DNA from: Hungateiclostridiaceae bacterium UBA1305
GTDB lineage: Bacteria; Bacillota; Clostridia; Acetivibrionales; DTU013
Reading direction: 5' to 3'
Assembly: GCA_002307275.1 (NCBI GenBank)
Contig: DBTX01000072.1
Coordinates: 105,637 to 169,636 of the forward strand
DNA length: 64,000 nucleotides
The notes under the pieces are model-generated. The model made no database searches. It had not been told where the DNA came from and worked only from the letters and a program-made list of their open reading frames with translations. The position numbers and the translations under genes were made by a program. Of the stretch, positions 50,175 to 59,531 are shown one piece after another; within the stretch, counting starts at the first letter, position 1, and each line of letters opens with the position of its first letter.

Positions 50175-52253
50175 ATGAATGAACACCCGACCCTGTTGTT
50201 AAATAAGCCGCTGCAATTTCTTAAAGGTGTGGGAGAGGCTAAAGCCGCCCTCTTCAAGCGGCTTGACATTTATACAGTCGGTGATGCGATCACTCATTAT
50301 CCAAGAGATTATGAAGACCGAAGCAGGCTGAAAAGACTTGCTGAGCTTCAGGATGGTGAGCAATGCTCGTTTGAGGGAATCATTGCTTCAAAAATCGTTG
50401 AATCCAGACCCAGAAAGGGATTACTGGTCAGCCGGGTCAGTATTAAAGATGACACAGGCCTTATATATGCCACATGGTTTAATCAGCCCTATCTCAAAAA
50501 TAACATTAAAACAGGCGACAGGTTCATATTTTACGGAACGATAACCAGAAAAAGAACTTTTGAGGTACTCAATCCGGTTTATGAAAAAGCAGATGAAGAA
50601 AAAGGCCCTGTAAACACCTGCAGGATCGTACCGGTATACCCGGCGACAGGAAAGCTTACACAAAATGCGATAAGGTCCGTCATAAGAAATGCAATAGAGG
50701 TTGCCGGAAACGAAATTATAGATGTTTTACCACAATGGATCCTTGAAAAATACAACCTTGAGGGCTTTAAATACTCTATAAACAATATCCATTATCCCGA
50801 GAGCGACAAAGCATTTTTAAAGGCGAGGGAAAGGCTCGTTTTTGAAGAACTGCTTTTGCTTCAACTTGCGTTGCTCAGTCAGAAAACAGCTGCGGATACG
50901 ACTGATATTGGTATTAGGTTTAAAGCAGGAGAAATTGGCAAATTTACAGCAACCCTGCCCTTCAAGCTGACCGCTGCGCAGATCAGGGTCCTGGCTGAAA
51001 TTGAATGCGATATGGAGAATGGAAGGGTAATGAACAGGCTTGTACAGGGAGATGTGGGTTCAGGAAAGACGATAATTGCCGTACTTGCGCTGGTTAAGGC
51101 GGTCAGAAGCGGATATCAGGGCGCATTGATGGTTCCTACTGAAATTCTGGCTGAACAGCATTTTCGTTCTATTTCACCGATGCTTGAAACAATTGGCATA
51201 CGTACTGCACTTCTGACCGGCAGCACGGGGGTGAAAGCTTCAAGGGAACTGCTGGCGGGCATCAGGGATGGCAGTTTGGACATTGTGATCGGTACACATG
51301 CACTCCTGGAGGAAAAGGTCGTTTTTGACCACCTCGGCTTGGTAGTGACTGACGAACAACATAGATTTGGTGTAAGACAAAGGACAGTGCTTTCAAAGAA
51401 AGGTGAAAATCCCGACATGATTGTAATGACAGCGACGCCGATCCCAAGAACTCTTGCACTCATTTTATACGGCGATTTGGACATTTCCATCATTGATGAA
51501 CTTCCTCCGGGAAGGAAGAAGATTGAAACATATGCTGTTGATGCAGGAATGAGGGAGAGAATCAATAAATTCATCAGAAAACAGGTGTCGGAAGGCCGGC
51601 AGGTATATATCGTCTGTCCGTTGGTAGATGAATCGGATGCGATTGAGGCAAAATCTGCGGCAAATCATGCAGAGGAGCTTGCACATAAGGTGTTCAGCGA
51701 TCTGACTGTCGCGTTAATACACGGCAGAATGAAAGCCGCAGAGAAGGACTCCGTAATGGCAGGCTTTGCGGCAGGCGAAACGGATATACTGGTATCGACG
51801 ACAGTTATCGAGGTTGGAGTCAACATACCCAATGCATCGCTGATGGTCGTTGAAAATGCTGAAAGATTCGGCCTTGCTCAGCTGCATCAGTTAAGGGGGA
51901 GGGTGGGAAGAGGGGCGCATCAGTCCTACTGTGTCCTGTTCAACGAAAGCAAATCGGAGATCGCACGAGAGCGGATGAAGGTCATGGAAAAGACCTCAGA
52001 TGGCTTTGTTATTTCGGAGAAAGACCTGGAATTAAGGGGACCGGGCGATTTCTTCGGTACAAGGCAGCATGGTATCCCGGAGCTGAAAATCGCAAATCTT
52101 TATAGAGATATGGACATACTGAAGAAAGCGCAGGAGGCTGCATTATTGCTCAAGGAAAAGGACAAGCTTCTCAAAAGTGCAGAAAACAGGCTTCTTGGAC
52201 TTGCTGTAAACAAGAGATTTACGGGCATTGCAAATACAAGCAGGTTAAATTGA
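50175..52253 (+). CDS. recG: ATP-dependent DNA helicase RecG
   Basis: This 692-aa branch-migration helicase rescues stalled forks. The N-terminal wedge (OB) domain covers about residues 60-160. Walker A is GDVGSGKTI near residue 297, motif II is TDEQHRFG (DEQH variant), motif III VMTATPIPRTLAL, and motif VI QLRGRVGRG with the C-terminal TRG region following (DLELRGPGDFFGTRQHG). Length is normal. GGGAGA precedes the ATG. It is followed by rsmD and coaD, a common Firmicutes order. Confidence 0.98.
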   Translation: MNEHPTLLLNKPLQFLKGVGEAKAALFKRLDIYTVGDAITHYPRDYEDRSRLKRLAELQDGEQCSFEGIIASKIVESRPRKGLLVSRVSIKDDTGLIYATWFNQPYLKNNIKTGDRFIFYGTITRKRTFEVLNPVYEKADEEKGPVNTCRIVPVYPATGKLTQNAIRSVIRNAIEVAGNEIIDVLPQWILEKYNLEGFKYSINNIHYPESDKAFLKARERLVFEELLLLQLALLSQKTAADTTDIGIRFKAGEIGKFTATLPFKLTAAQIRVLAEIECDMENGRVMNRLVQGDVGSGKTIIAVLALVKAVRSGYQGALMVPTEILAEQHFRSISPMLETIGIRTALLTGSTGVKASRELLAGIRDGSLDIVIGTHALLEEKVVFDHLGLVVTDEQHRFGVRQRTVLSKKGENPDMIVMTATPIPRTLALILYGDLDISIIDELPPGRKKIETYAVDAGMRERINKFIRKQVSEGRQVYIVCPLVDESDAIEAKSAANHAEELAHKVFSDLTVALIHGRMKAAEKDSVMAGFAAGETDILVSTTVIEVGVNIPNASLMVVENAERFGLAQLHQLRGRVGRGAHQSYCVLFNESKSEIARERMKVMEKTSDGFVISEKDLELRGPGDFFGTRQHGIPELKIANLYRDMDILKKAQEAALLLKEKDKLLKSAENRLLGLAVNKRFTGIANTSRLN

Positions 52254-52317
52254 GGTAAATTGAGTTTTTAGAAAAATTATTGACCTAACTATTGATCCCA
52301 ATACAGGAGAAAATGAT

Positions 52318-52881
52318 ATGCTAAGAGTTATAGCTGGCTCTGCCAAAGGACATAAGTTAAAAACAATAAAGGGATTGACGACACGACCGACAACGGACCG
52401 GGTCAAGGAATCTCTTTTTAATATCATTGCCGGACATCTTGAATCCGCGAATGTGCTTGATGTATTTGCCGGTACGGGAAGTCTTGGAATAGAAGCGCTC
52501 AGCAGAGGAGCCGAAAAAGCGGTATTTTTCGACAAAAGCACGGAATGCTGTAATTTAATAAGGGATAATTTAACGCATACAAAGCTTACTGAAAAAGCAG
52601 AAGTATATGCGGTTGACTTTGCCGGCGGGATTGAAAGACTGTATGCGCAAGGCAGAAAATTCGACCTGATTTTGCTGGATCCGCCATATAACAAAAATTT
52701 TATTCAAGATACGTTAAAAATATTGAAAAATAATGATATAATAAGGGATAATGGTATTATTGTAGCAGAGCATAGTTTGTCGGATAGCCTGCCGGATGTT
52801 TCAGGAAGGCTTGAGGCAATTGATTCCAGGAAGTACGGTGATACGGTTCTCACTATTTACATAGCCCGGAAGTCGGAGTGA
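52318..52881 (+). CDS. rsmD: 16S rRNA (guanine-966-N2)-methyltransferase
   Basis: This 187-aa protein has the RsmD start MLRVIAGSAKGHKLKTIKGL, TRPTTDRVKESLFNI, SAM motif I VLDVFAGTGSLGIEALSRGA and the catalytic LLDPPYNKNF. It methylates G966 of 16S rRNA in the small subunit. The next gene, coaD, starts 28 bases downstream, the usual rsmD-coaD pair. Confidence 0.96.
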   Translation: MLRVIAGSAKGHKLKTIKGLTTRPTTDRVKESLFNIIAGHLESANVLDVFAGTGSLGIEALSRGAEKAVFFDKSTECCNLIRDNLTHTKLTEKAEVYAVDFAGGIERLYAQGRKFDLILLDPPYNKNFIQDTLKILKNNDIIRDNGIIVAEHSLSDSLPDVSGRLEAIDSRKYGDTVLTIYIARKSE

Positions 52882-52909
52882 TTTGCTGATAAGGATGGTA
52901 GTCTGACAA

Positions 52910-53389
52910 ATGGTATTTGTTTATCCAGGAAGTTTTGATCCTATAACGAACGGTCATATGGATATAATATTCAGAGCGGTAAGGATTTGCGACAAACTGA
53001 TTGTGGCTGTGGGAAGCAACGAAAGCAAAAAGCCTGCTTTCTCAACGGAAGAGCGGATCGAACTGATAAGATGCGCACTTGAAGGCCGGGAAGACGTCGT
53101 CGTTACGAGTTTCTCAGGACTTTTAGCCGATTTCGTAAAAAGAGTGGGCGCTAAAACTGTTATCAAAGGACTCAGGGCGATGTCTGATTTTGAATATGAA
53201 CTTCAGATGGCGCACTTAAACAAAAATCTTGAACCTGATATGGAAACTCTTTTTATGATGACAAATGTCAATTACTCGTACTTGAGTTCCAGCGCTGTAA
53301 AAGAAATTGCTAAAAATGGCGGTAAGATAGATGGATTGGTTCCAGAGTGCATCAAAGACAGAATTATTGAAAAACTGACCTGTAAATAG
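52910..53389 (+). CDS. coaD: Phosphopantetheine adenylyltransferase
   Basis: This 159-aa nucleotidyltransferase makes dephospho-CoA from phosphopantetheine and ATP. The signature YPGSFDPITNGHMDII (TxGH-type active site), the RAMSDFEYELQMAHLN block and the C-terminal SYLSSSAVKEIAKNGG (ISSTxIR equivalent) are all present. GGATGG lies about 9 bases before the ATG. Confidence 0.97.
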   Translation: MVFVYPGSFDPITNGHMDIIFRAVRICDKLIVAVGSNESKKPAFSTEERIELIRCALEGREDVVVTSFSGLLADFVKRVGAKTVIKGLRAMSDFEYELQMAHLNKNLEPDMETLFMMTNVNYSYLSSSAVKEIAKNGGKIDGLVPECIKDRIIEKLTCK

Positions 53390-53409
53390 GGCGTTTAGGG
53401 GGTTAATCT

Positions 53410-53847
53410 ATGGAGATACTTTCCGTATTGGAGACTTTGGAAGACCTGGTGGAAAAGAGTGTAGGCGTTCCGTTCTCAGGTAAATGCCTCGTTGATAGGG
53501 AAGAAATACTGGAGATCATAAAGGAAGTCAGGCTTAAACTGCCTGATGATATCAAACAGGCGAAATGGGTCAAGGAGGAGAGACAGAGAATCCTCATGGA
53601 AGCCCAAAAAGAAGCGAATAATATGGTTAAGGATGCTGAAAGCAAAATTTCTTCGTTGGTGGATGAACACGAGATCACAAAAAAAGCATATGAGCAAGCC
53701 AATGAAATAATATCCAGTGCACAAAAAAATGCACGTGAAATCAGACTGGGCACAAAAGAGTATGCAGACAGTGTCCTCAACAAAGTGGAAGAAATACTTG
53801 CTGATACGATCGAGGTTATAAAAATGGACAGGCAGGAGCTGAAATAA
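53410..53847 (+). CDS. Coiled-coil protein next to coaD (V-ATPase subunit H/E-like)
   Basis: This 145-aa protein is predicted helical and strongly charged, with a long coiled coil from about residue 45 to 130 (WVKEERQRILMEAQKEANNM, KKAYEQANEIISSAQKNARE). The pattern recalls F0 subunit b or archaeal ATPase subunit H (COG2811-like), but no membrane anchor or other ATPase gene is present. Proteins of this kind often follow coaD in Clostridia. The function is unknown; a scaffold or division-associated role is possible. It converges with ylbJ, whose 3' end is 17 bases away. Confidence 0.75.
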   Translation: MEILSVLETLEDLVEKSVGVPFSGKCLVDREEILEIIKEVRLKLPDDIKQAKWVKEERQRILMEAQKEANNMVKDAESKISSLVDEHEITKKAYEQANEIISSAQKNAREIRLGTKEYADSVLNKVEEILADTIEVIKMDRQELK

Positions 53848-53864
53848 AGCGGACTGATACATAA

Positions 53865-55160
53865 TCAATGATGCCTTTTAAAACGGGTTTTATTTTCTGC
53901 AGTGCGCCGGCAGATCATTCTAAAAAATGTGAAGGCGCAAAGTAGTAGTGACAACGTCAAAAGTGAAGATCCGAAAGTTTTAAGCCAACTAACCGTAGTA
54001 GGCATGCTGCTGCCGAGGACGGGTTCCCTGACACTCATTTCAAAATGGAAACATCTCAAAAAAAGCCAGGTATAAAACGCAGATATGACCCCTTGAAGCA
54101 TTTTGCCGATCAAATATGGGCGAATGCTTATGTCAGTTTTGGATGCGATACTAAATACCTGGAAGTGAACCGACAAACCCGCCCAGCCAATTATGAAACT
54201 GGCTGCCGGGAGTTGTACTGCCAATGGAAGCTCACTGATGGAGCTGACTAGATTCGAACCTGTAGTAATTTCAAAAAAACCGCTCAGAATTCCTTTGAAT
54301 ACATTCGTATCCAAACCAAGAGGAAAAAGGACAACAGCAAACAGCTTTGAAGCAGCCCCTATGATTCCTGTCTCTGTCAGCAGACTGATGATTACTGAAA
54401 AAAGTACAATAAAGCCTCCGATCGCCAGGATAGTTCCTACAGAATTTTTTACTGAATCGCCTATGGTTATTCCAATGTTTGTTCCGGAACCGCTGGCTCC
54501 CTCCAAAAGCTTTATTTTAAATGCTTTAAATGGATTTTTCCAAATTTTCTCATATCTTAATTTACGTCCTGTCGGGTTACTGCCGGCTTTATAAAATCTG
54601 AATAGGAACCCAACGGTCAGGCATGCGATAAAGTGACAGGCGAGAAGGAGCAGACCAAGCTGCGGAGAACCATACATACCGGTTCCGACGGCACCAACGA
54701 TAAAAAGAGGGCCGGAGTTGTTTGTAAATGCCAGCAGCCTTTCCGCTTCAATACGGGTAAGGTCACCTTTACTGCGAAAATCACAGGTTATCTTTGCTCC
54801 GACCGGATACCCGGATGTGACCCCAAGTGCCAGTGCAAATGATCCACATCCGGGCACATTGAAAAAAGGCCTCATAACGGGTTCCAGCAGCACGCCGGAA
54901 GCACGTATGAAGCCTGTTGAGTTTAATATTTCAGCTGAAACAAAGAATGGAAACAGAGAAGGAACCACAACACCCGCCCATAATACCAACCCGTTCAGCG
55001 CCGCCTTAACCGCTGTGTCTGACAGCAGTATGAGACAGAGGATAAAAATGATGCATAGCGCAGGAATCGAGAACAGTCTGACATATATAACCCTGGACGG
55101 TTTCGCCAGTATCAGGATCAGTACAAATGCAGTGAGCAATGCGGCAGCTATTAATGCCAT
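53865..55160 (-). CDS. ylbJ: Sporulation integral membrane protein YlbJ
   Basis: This 431-aa protein has about eight to ten membrane segments and the YlbJ landmarks VVVPSLFPFFVSAEIL, the GVTSGYPVGAKITCD block and LLAFTNNSGPLFIVGAVGTG. It is related to nucleoside-transporter gate domains and is conserved in spore formers; in Bacillus subtilis it is expressed in the mother cell. Position near coaD agrees with Bacillus, where ylbI (coaD) and ylbJ are adjacent, though here the genes converge. Confidence 0.94.
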   Translation of the reverse strand: MALIAAALLTAFVLILILAKPSRVIYVRLFSIPALCIIFILCLILLSDTAVKAALNGLVLWAGVVVPSLFPFFVSAEILNSTGFIRASGVLLEPVMRPFFNVPGCGSFALALGVTSGYPVGAKITCDFRSKGDLTRIEAERLLAFTNNSGPLFIVGAVGTGMYGSPQLGLLLLACHFIACLTVGFLFRFYKAGSNPTGRKLRYEKIWKNPFKAFKIKLLEGASGSGTNIGITIGDSVKNSVGTILAIGGFIVLFSVIISLLTETGIIGAASKLFAVVLFPLGLDTNVFKGILSGFFEITTGSNLVSSISELPLAVQLPAASFIIGWAGLSVHFQVFSIASKTDISIRPYLIGKMLQGVISAFYTWLFLRCFHFEMSVREPVLGSSMPTTVSWLKTFGSSLLTLSLLLCAFTFFRMICRRTAENKTRFKRHH

Positions 55161-55232
55161 CCGATATCAACTCTTGTTCCAGCGTTTCCCTATGAATTCT
55201 ATTAGCAATATGCGTAAATATTCCAAACTAAG

Positions 55233-56303
55233 TTATTTTACTTCAACCATCCAGTTGAACTCATCTTTCAGAACACCGTTCTGGATACCGGTAATGGTAT
55301 CGTACAGTCTGGCTGAAAGTTCACCGATCTTCCCGCCTGTCAGCTTGATAACCTTTCCATCCCAGGTAAGTTCCCCGATCGGAGAGATAACAGCAGCGGT
55401 TCCCGTCCCGAAGGCTTCAACGAGCTTTCCGTCTGCATGTGCATCATAAAGCTCCTGTACGGTGAGTTTCCGTTCAGACACCTTGATTCCCCAGTGTTTG
55501 AGCAGGTGAATGACCGAATTCCTTGTTATTCCGGGAAGTATGCTGCCGTCAAGCGACGGAGTTACGACTTCATCACCGATCTTAAAGAATACGTTCATTG
55601 AGCCGACTTCTTCAATGTACTTTCTTTCAACGCCATCCAGCCACAGGACCTGGACATAGCCCTTGTCATGTGCCACTTCCTGAGATTTCAGACTTGCAGC
55701 GTAGTTACCGGGTGTTTTTGCAAAGCCTGTGCCGCCTCTGACTGCACGGACGAATTCATTCTCTATCAGGATTTTTACAGGGTTGAGGCCTGTAGGGTAA
55801 TATGCTCCGCTAGGGGAGAGAATGATCATGAATTTGTAGGTATTGGAGGCTCTGACGCCAAGGTAGGGATCCGTAGCAATGATAAAAGGACGGATATAGA
55901 GGGAGGTGCCGGGTGCAGTAGGAATCCAGTCCCTGTCGATTCCTACTACAGTTTTAACGGCTTCGACAGCAAATTCTTCATCTATTTGAGGTATGGACAT
56001 TCTTTCATTTGACGAGTTTATTCTTTTCATATTCATATCAGGTCTGAAAAGAACTATTTTTCCGTTTTTCGCCTTGTAGGCCTTCAACCCTTCAAATATC
56101 GCCTGTCCATAGTGAAATACCATCGTTGAGGGGTCCATTTCCAAAGGGCCGTAAGGGATGATCCGGGGATCATGCCATCCAAGCTCCCTGCTGTAGTCCA
56201 AAATAAACATGTGATCAGAGAAGTACTGGCCGAAGCCAAGGTTTGACTGATCCGGTTTGGTTTTGGGACACTGGGTATTTTGAATACTTATTTTCTGAGA
56301 CAT
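55233..56303 (-). CDS. ilvE: Branched-chain amino acid aminotransferase
   Basis: This 356-aa PLP fold-type IV enzyme of the long BCAT group runs the last step of Val, Leu and Ile synthesis, or the first of their breakdown. Clear blocks are FHYGQAIFEGLKAYKAKNGK, RPFIIATDPYLGVRAS, the PLP lysine in GNYAASLKSQEVAHDKGY and EAFGTGTAAVISPIGEL. GAGGAGG precedes the ATG on the minus strand. No T-box or leucine-leader structure is evident upstream. Confidence 0.97.
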   Translation of the reverse strand: MSQKISIQNTQCPKTKPDQSNLGFGQYFSDHMFILDYSRELGWHDPRIIPYGPLEMDPSTMVFHYGQAIFEGLKAYKAKNGKIVLFRPDMNMKRINSSNERMSIPQIDEEFAVEAVKTVVGIDRDWIPTAPGTSLYIRPFIIATDPYLGVRASNTYKFMIILSPSGAYYPTGLNPVKILIENEFVRAVRGGTGFAKTPGNYAASLKSQEVAHDKGYVQVLWLDGVERKYIEEVGSMNVFFKIGDEVVTPSLDGSILPGITRNSVIHLLKHWGIKVSERKLTVQELYDAHADGKLVEAFGTGTAAVISPIGELTWDGKVIKLTGGKIGELSARLYDTITGIQNGVLKDEFNWMVEVK

Positions 56304-56680
56304 TGTATATTAACCTCCTCACTTGATTTTGCCAAAAGATAATAGGAAAAGCTCATCTTTTTGCAGAAATTTTTTCTTCTTCTAAATTAAATAATTTCTG
56401 TAACTAAAAACATAAATTACTTTTTTCTATTATGCAACTTTTTTTCTAAAAAATCCAGACTTTATTAAATAAAATCCGGGTTTGATAATTATCATTAAGT
56501 TTAATTACTGTGTTATGATTTGAAAAGATGCATAAATATTTCTTAATTTATTTTTTTCCTTTCTTATTTTTACTAGAAAATATATAATATATTATAAAGT
56601 TACATTTGATATGATTACTAAAGCGGCAGAAGCCGGAGATAATAAGAAGATGAACAAATTCTTTCGACCGGGAGGCGGCG
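56304..56680. other. AT-rich intergenic region without a recognisable gene
   Basis: The 377 bases between divergent ilvE and yqeG are very AT-rich. Several TATAAT-like boxes lie around 56583-56605 and may serve yqeG. There is no clear terminator, T-box or conserved leader. Confidence 0.7.
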
Positions 56681-57196
56681 ATGACTGAAATATTCTACCC
56701 ATCCCTTATTGTAGACAGTATAAGGGATATTACTACCGAGTTATTGGATAAGAACAATATAAAAGGACTGATTCTGGATATAGATAATACGCTTGTACCG
56801 AATCATGTTGCCGATGCGGATGACAATGCCGTCCAATGGATTGAGGGCATGAAGACAGCAGAATTCAAAGTTTGCATCGTTTCAAACGCATCGAAGAAGC
56901 GAGTGATCAGGTTTAACGACAGATTAAAGCTGTATGCTGTCCACAGGGCTACGAAACCGGGATCCAGGGCGTTTGAGAAAGCAGCCAGAATGATGGATTT
57001 TAAGAATAAGAACATTGCTGTTGTAGGTGACCAGATATTTACAGATGTTTTCGGAGGCAACCGTGTCGGCATGTTTACCATACTTGTAAAACCGATTGAC
57101 AAGCGTGAAGGCAGACTGATAAAGCTAAAGCGCATATTGGAGAAACGCATTTTGAAAAGTTATGCGAAAAAAGTTGCAAAAAATGATGTACAGTGA
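56681..57196 (+). CDS. yqeG: YqeG family HAD IIIA phosphatase
   Basis: This 171-aa protein carries HAD motif I LILDIDNTLVPN (nucleophile Asp, second Asp), motif II IVSNAS, a conserved lysine in HRATKPGSRAF and motif IV VVGDQIFTDVFGGNRVG. This matches the YqeG family found next to aroE in many Firmicutes, as here. In organisms studied the family includes phosphatidylglycerophosphate phosphatases, but the role in Clostridia is not certain. GGGAGGC precedes the ATG. Confidence 0.94.
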   Translation: MTEIFYPSLIVDSIRDITTELLDKNNIKGLILDIDNTLVPNHVADADDNAVQWIEGMKTAEFKVCIVSNASKKRVIRFNDRLKLYAVHRATKPGSRAFEKAARMMDFKNKNIAVVGDQIFTDVFGGNRVGMFTILVKPIDKREGRLIKLKRILEKRILKSYAKKVAKNDVQ

Positions 57197-57260
57197 CTCA
57201 ACTTTCCATATCGGTATATAGAGCTTCAAAAAGGTTGAAACAATAACAGGCAGGAGTATC

Positions 57261-58166
57261 ATGATGCACCTGGATATGAGAATAAACGGCACAACAGTAT
57301 TGACAGGCCTGATAGGCAACCCTGTGGCACATACGGTATCTCCTGTTCTGCAGAACAGCTTTTTCACAGCAATGGGCATTAATGGGGTGTATTTGCCGTT
57401 AAGAGTGCCAGCCGGAAGTATCGGAGAGGCGGTAAAAGGCCTGAAGGCTGTCGGGTTTGCAGGCTTTAATGTCACAATTCCCTATAAATATGACGTCATA
57501 GAGTTGGCTGATGAAATTAGCGAAGAAGTAAAATTGCTGGGAGCAGCAAATACGATAAAGATCCTGAACGGAAAGCTTTATGCCTGCAATACGGATGCCG
57601 ATGGATTCGCCCGTTCTTTCGAAGAGCAGACTGGAATAGGTTTTGAAGGTAAAAATGTATGTGTTCTGGGCGCAGGAGGCACAGCAAAGGCACTCGCAGT
57701 AAAAATTGCCTTGAAAGGCGCAAGACTGGTCAATATAATCAACAGGACGGAAATAAGAGCGGTTGAACTTGCTGTAAATATCAACAGCGTCCTTACGGGC
57801 AGAGGCAGTGCCGGGAAGGTTGCATTTGCAACAGAATACGGTTCGGAGGAGGCTTTGCGGCAATTGAACGAATGCGATATCATTGTCAACACAACATCTG
57901 TCGGGATGTACCCTGATGTTGACAGATGTCCACTCCCACAGGAATTTGTATTCCAAAGCAGGCAGATCGTCTATGATACTATTTATAACCCCTCACAAAC
58001 GGTCTTGCTGGGAAATGCGAAAGCCTGCGGCTGCAAAACGGTCAATGGGGCAGGCATGTTGTTTCACCAGGGACTAAAGGCCTTTGAGATCTGGACGGAA
58101 ACAGCAGTGCCACAGGATATTTCCAATGCATTGCTTATAAAATTCTTAAAATTTCTTAACGGATAA
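57261..58166 (+). CDS. aroE: Shikimate dehydrogenase
   Basis: This NADP-dependent enzyme reduces 3-dehydroshikimate to shikimate. Seen are the substrate motif NPVAHTVSPVLQN (Thr replacing the usual first Ser of SxSP), the catalytic Lys in NVTIPYKYDV, the NADP loop VLGAGGTAKALA and NTTSVGM. Either of two tandem ATGs (57261, 57264) may be used; the second has better spacing from AGGAG. The pathway partner aroQ is 1.4 kb downstream. Confidence 0.96.
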   Translation: MMHLDMRINGTTVLTGLIGNPVAHTVSPVLQNSFFTAMGINGVYLPLRVPAGSIGEAVKGLKAVGFAGFNVTIPYKYDVIELADEISEEVKLLGAANTIKILNGKLYACNTDADGFARSFEEQTGIGFEGKNVCVLGAGGTAKALAVKIALKGARLVNIINRTEIRAVELAVNINSVLTGRGSAGKVAFATEYGSEEALRQLNECDIIVNTTSVGMYPDVDRCPLPQEFVFQSRQIVYDTIYNPSQTVLLGNAKACGCKTVNGAGMLFHQGLKAFEIWTETAVPQDISNALLIKFLKFLNG

Positions 58167-58232
58167 AAGGATTTTATAAGAAGGTTGGAGAAATAGAGAA
58201 AAAACATATTACGATAGGATATAGGGTGGGGT

Positions 58233-59033
58233 ATGGTAGTAATTGGTGTGATTGTATTTTTGTTTGGACTGGCTATCGGTTCTTTTACAAATGTATTGAT
58301 TTATCGTATACCGCTGGAGAAATCCATCGTTTATCCGCCATCCGCCTGCACCAGTTGCGGGAATAGACTTACAGCCCTTGATCTGGTGCCGGTTTTCAGC
58401 TATATTTTTTTAAAGGGACGCTGCAGACATTGCGGAGCACCGGTTTCTGGAAGATATCCTCTCGTTGAACTTTTAACGGCATTAATCTTTGTTGCTCTTT
58501 TTATGAAATACGGAATTTCAGTCCCTTTTATTGCATTTGCATTTATAATGACGATATTGATCGCAGTGTTTTTCATTGATATGGATCATAGAATCATACC
58601 GGATGAATTGGTTATTACAGGCATAATAGGCGGCACTGTTCTGGTTATTTACAACTGCATAAGTCCAATGACGGTAATTTATGGCGATTCAAACTGGTGG
58701 ACGCCGGTTATTGGATTTTTTTCCGGTTCGTTGTTTCTGCTGCTTGTTGCCATACTGGGCATTATTATTTACAAATCTGATGATGCGATGGGCATGGGAG
58801 ATGTCAAACTCATGGCACCTATTGGTTTATTCCTAGGGTGGAAGCTTTGCCTGGCAGGTCTCCTGCTGGCAGTGACCATTGCCGGAGTTGTCAGCTTATT
58901 CCTTATTATTACAAGGATCAAGAAGAGAAGGGATGCTATTCCATTCGGGCCTTTTATTGTGACAGGTGCATTTATTGCGATCATGTGGGGATGGGATCTG
59001 ATTAATTGGTACATTGGCACAGGCAGTAAATAA
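58233..59033 (+). CDS. pilD: Prepilin peptidase (type IV leader peptidase, A24)
   Basis: This 266-aa membrane protein has about eight membrane segments. The N-terminal cytoplasmic loop carries two CxxC pairs (CTSCGNRL, CRHCGAPV), and the two catalytic aspartates lie in FFIDMDHRIIPDEL and MGMGDVKLMAP. It cleaves and methylates type IV pilin-like precursors used for twitching, competence pseudopili or adhesion. No pilin genes lie in this window. A ComFB-family gene follows in the same direction. Confidence 0.95.
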   Translation: MVVIGVIVFLFGLAIGSFTNVLIYRIPLEKSIVYPPSACTSCGNRLTALDLVPVFSYIFLKGRCRHCGAPVSGRYPLVELLTALIFVALFMKYGISVPFIAFAFIMTILIAVFFIDMDHRIIPDELVITGIIGGTVLVIYNCISPMTVIYGDSNWWTPVIGFFSGSLFLLLVAILGIIIYKSDDAMGMGDVKLMAPIGLFLGWKLCLAGLLLAVTIAGVVSLFLIITRIKKRRDAIPFGPFIVTGAFIAIMWGWDLINWYIGTGSK

Positions 59034-59085
59034 TTTTATCATATAATTTTTGAATAATTAATAAAGAGAAAGAGAGGATATGATT

Positions 59086-59352
59086 ATGCCACAAATTAAG
59101 AATTACATGGAAGAAATCGTTTTTAACCAAATGAAGGATGTGCTGACGGATATTAATATGTGCACATGTGAAAAGTGTCTGTTGGATATTTCAGCAATCG
59201 CATTGAACGATCTGCCACCAAAGTATATAGTAACAGAGAAGGGTGAGCTTTATTCGAAAATAAATGCTCTTGGACAGCAGTTTGAGGTAGATGTTGTTTC
59301 GGCTATTACGAAAGCGGCTGTTCTGGTAAAAAGGAGACCACGGCACGAATAA
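59086..59352 (+). CDS. comFB: ComFB-family late competence protein
   Basis: The ATG at 59086, eight bases after GAGAGG, gives 88 aa. The sequence MPQIKNYMEEIVFNQMKDVL, then CTCEKCLLDISAIALNDLPP and KYIVTEKGELYSKINALGQQ, is typical of ComFB, including the cysteine cluster near residue 25. Recent work on homologues points to cyclic-dinucleotide binding, which would fit with the GGDEF and PilZ genes in the window; I state that from general knowledge, not from the sequence. Confidence 0.9.
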   Translation: MPQIKNYMEEIVFNQMKDVLTDINMCTCEKCLLDISAIALNDLPPKYIVTEKGELYSKINALGQQFEVDVVSAITKAAVLVKRRPRHE

Positions 59353-59359
59353 CCGGCCA

Positions 59360-59411
59360 GGATGCATGGGCGAACAGTTGACTTTAGTCAACGGACAGCC
59401 TCCGGATGCAT
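59360..59411 (+). repeat. Structured repeat element GGATGCAT, copy 3 (complete)
   Basis: GGATGCAT, GGGC, GAACAG, then stem TTGAC TTTA GTCAA, then CGGACA, GCCT and a second GGATGCAT. The outer ATGCAT and GGGC/GCCT can pair as well. It is the most complete copy and lies just after comFB. Confidence 0.85.
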
Positions 59412-59531
59412 AATATGAAAAATACTATTGAATTTGAATAGTATAAATTAAATTTTTGCATTATTTAGCTGAATGAATGAAATTTTGTGCTGTCTGTGAT
59501 TATACAGCATTTTAAGGGGAGTATATGCTCT

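Noticed and set aside
51116..51574. 152-aa minus-strand frame opposite recG
   Set aside because: It is antisense to the RecG helicase motifs and has no supporting signals.
56304..56680. T-box or leader control of ilvE
   Set aside because: No specifier loop, T-box sequence or terminator was found on the minus strand upstream of ilvE.
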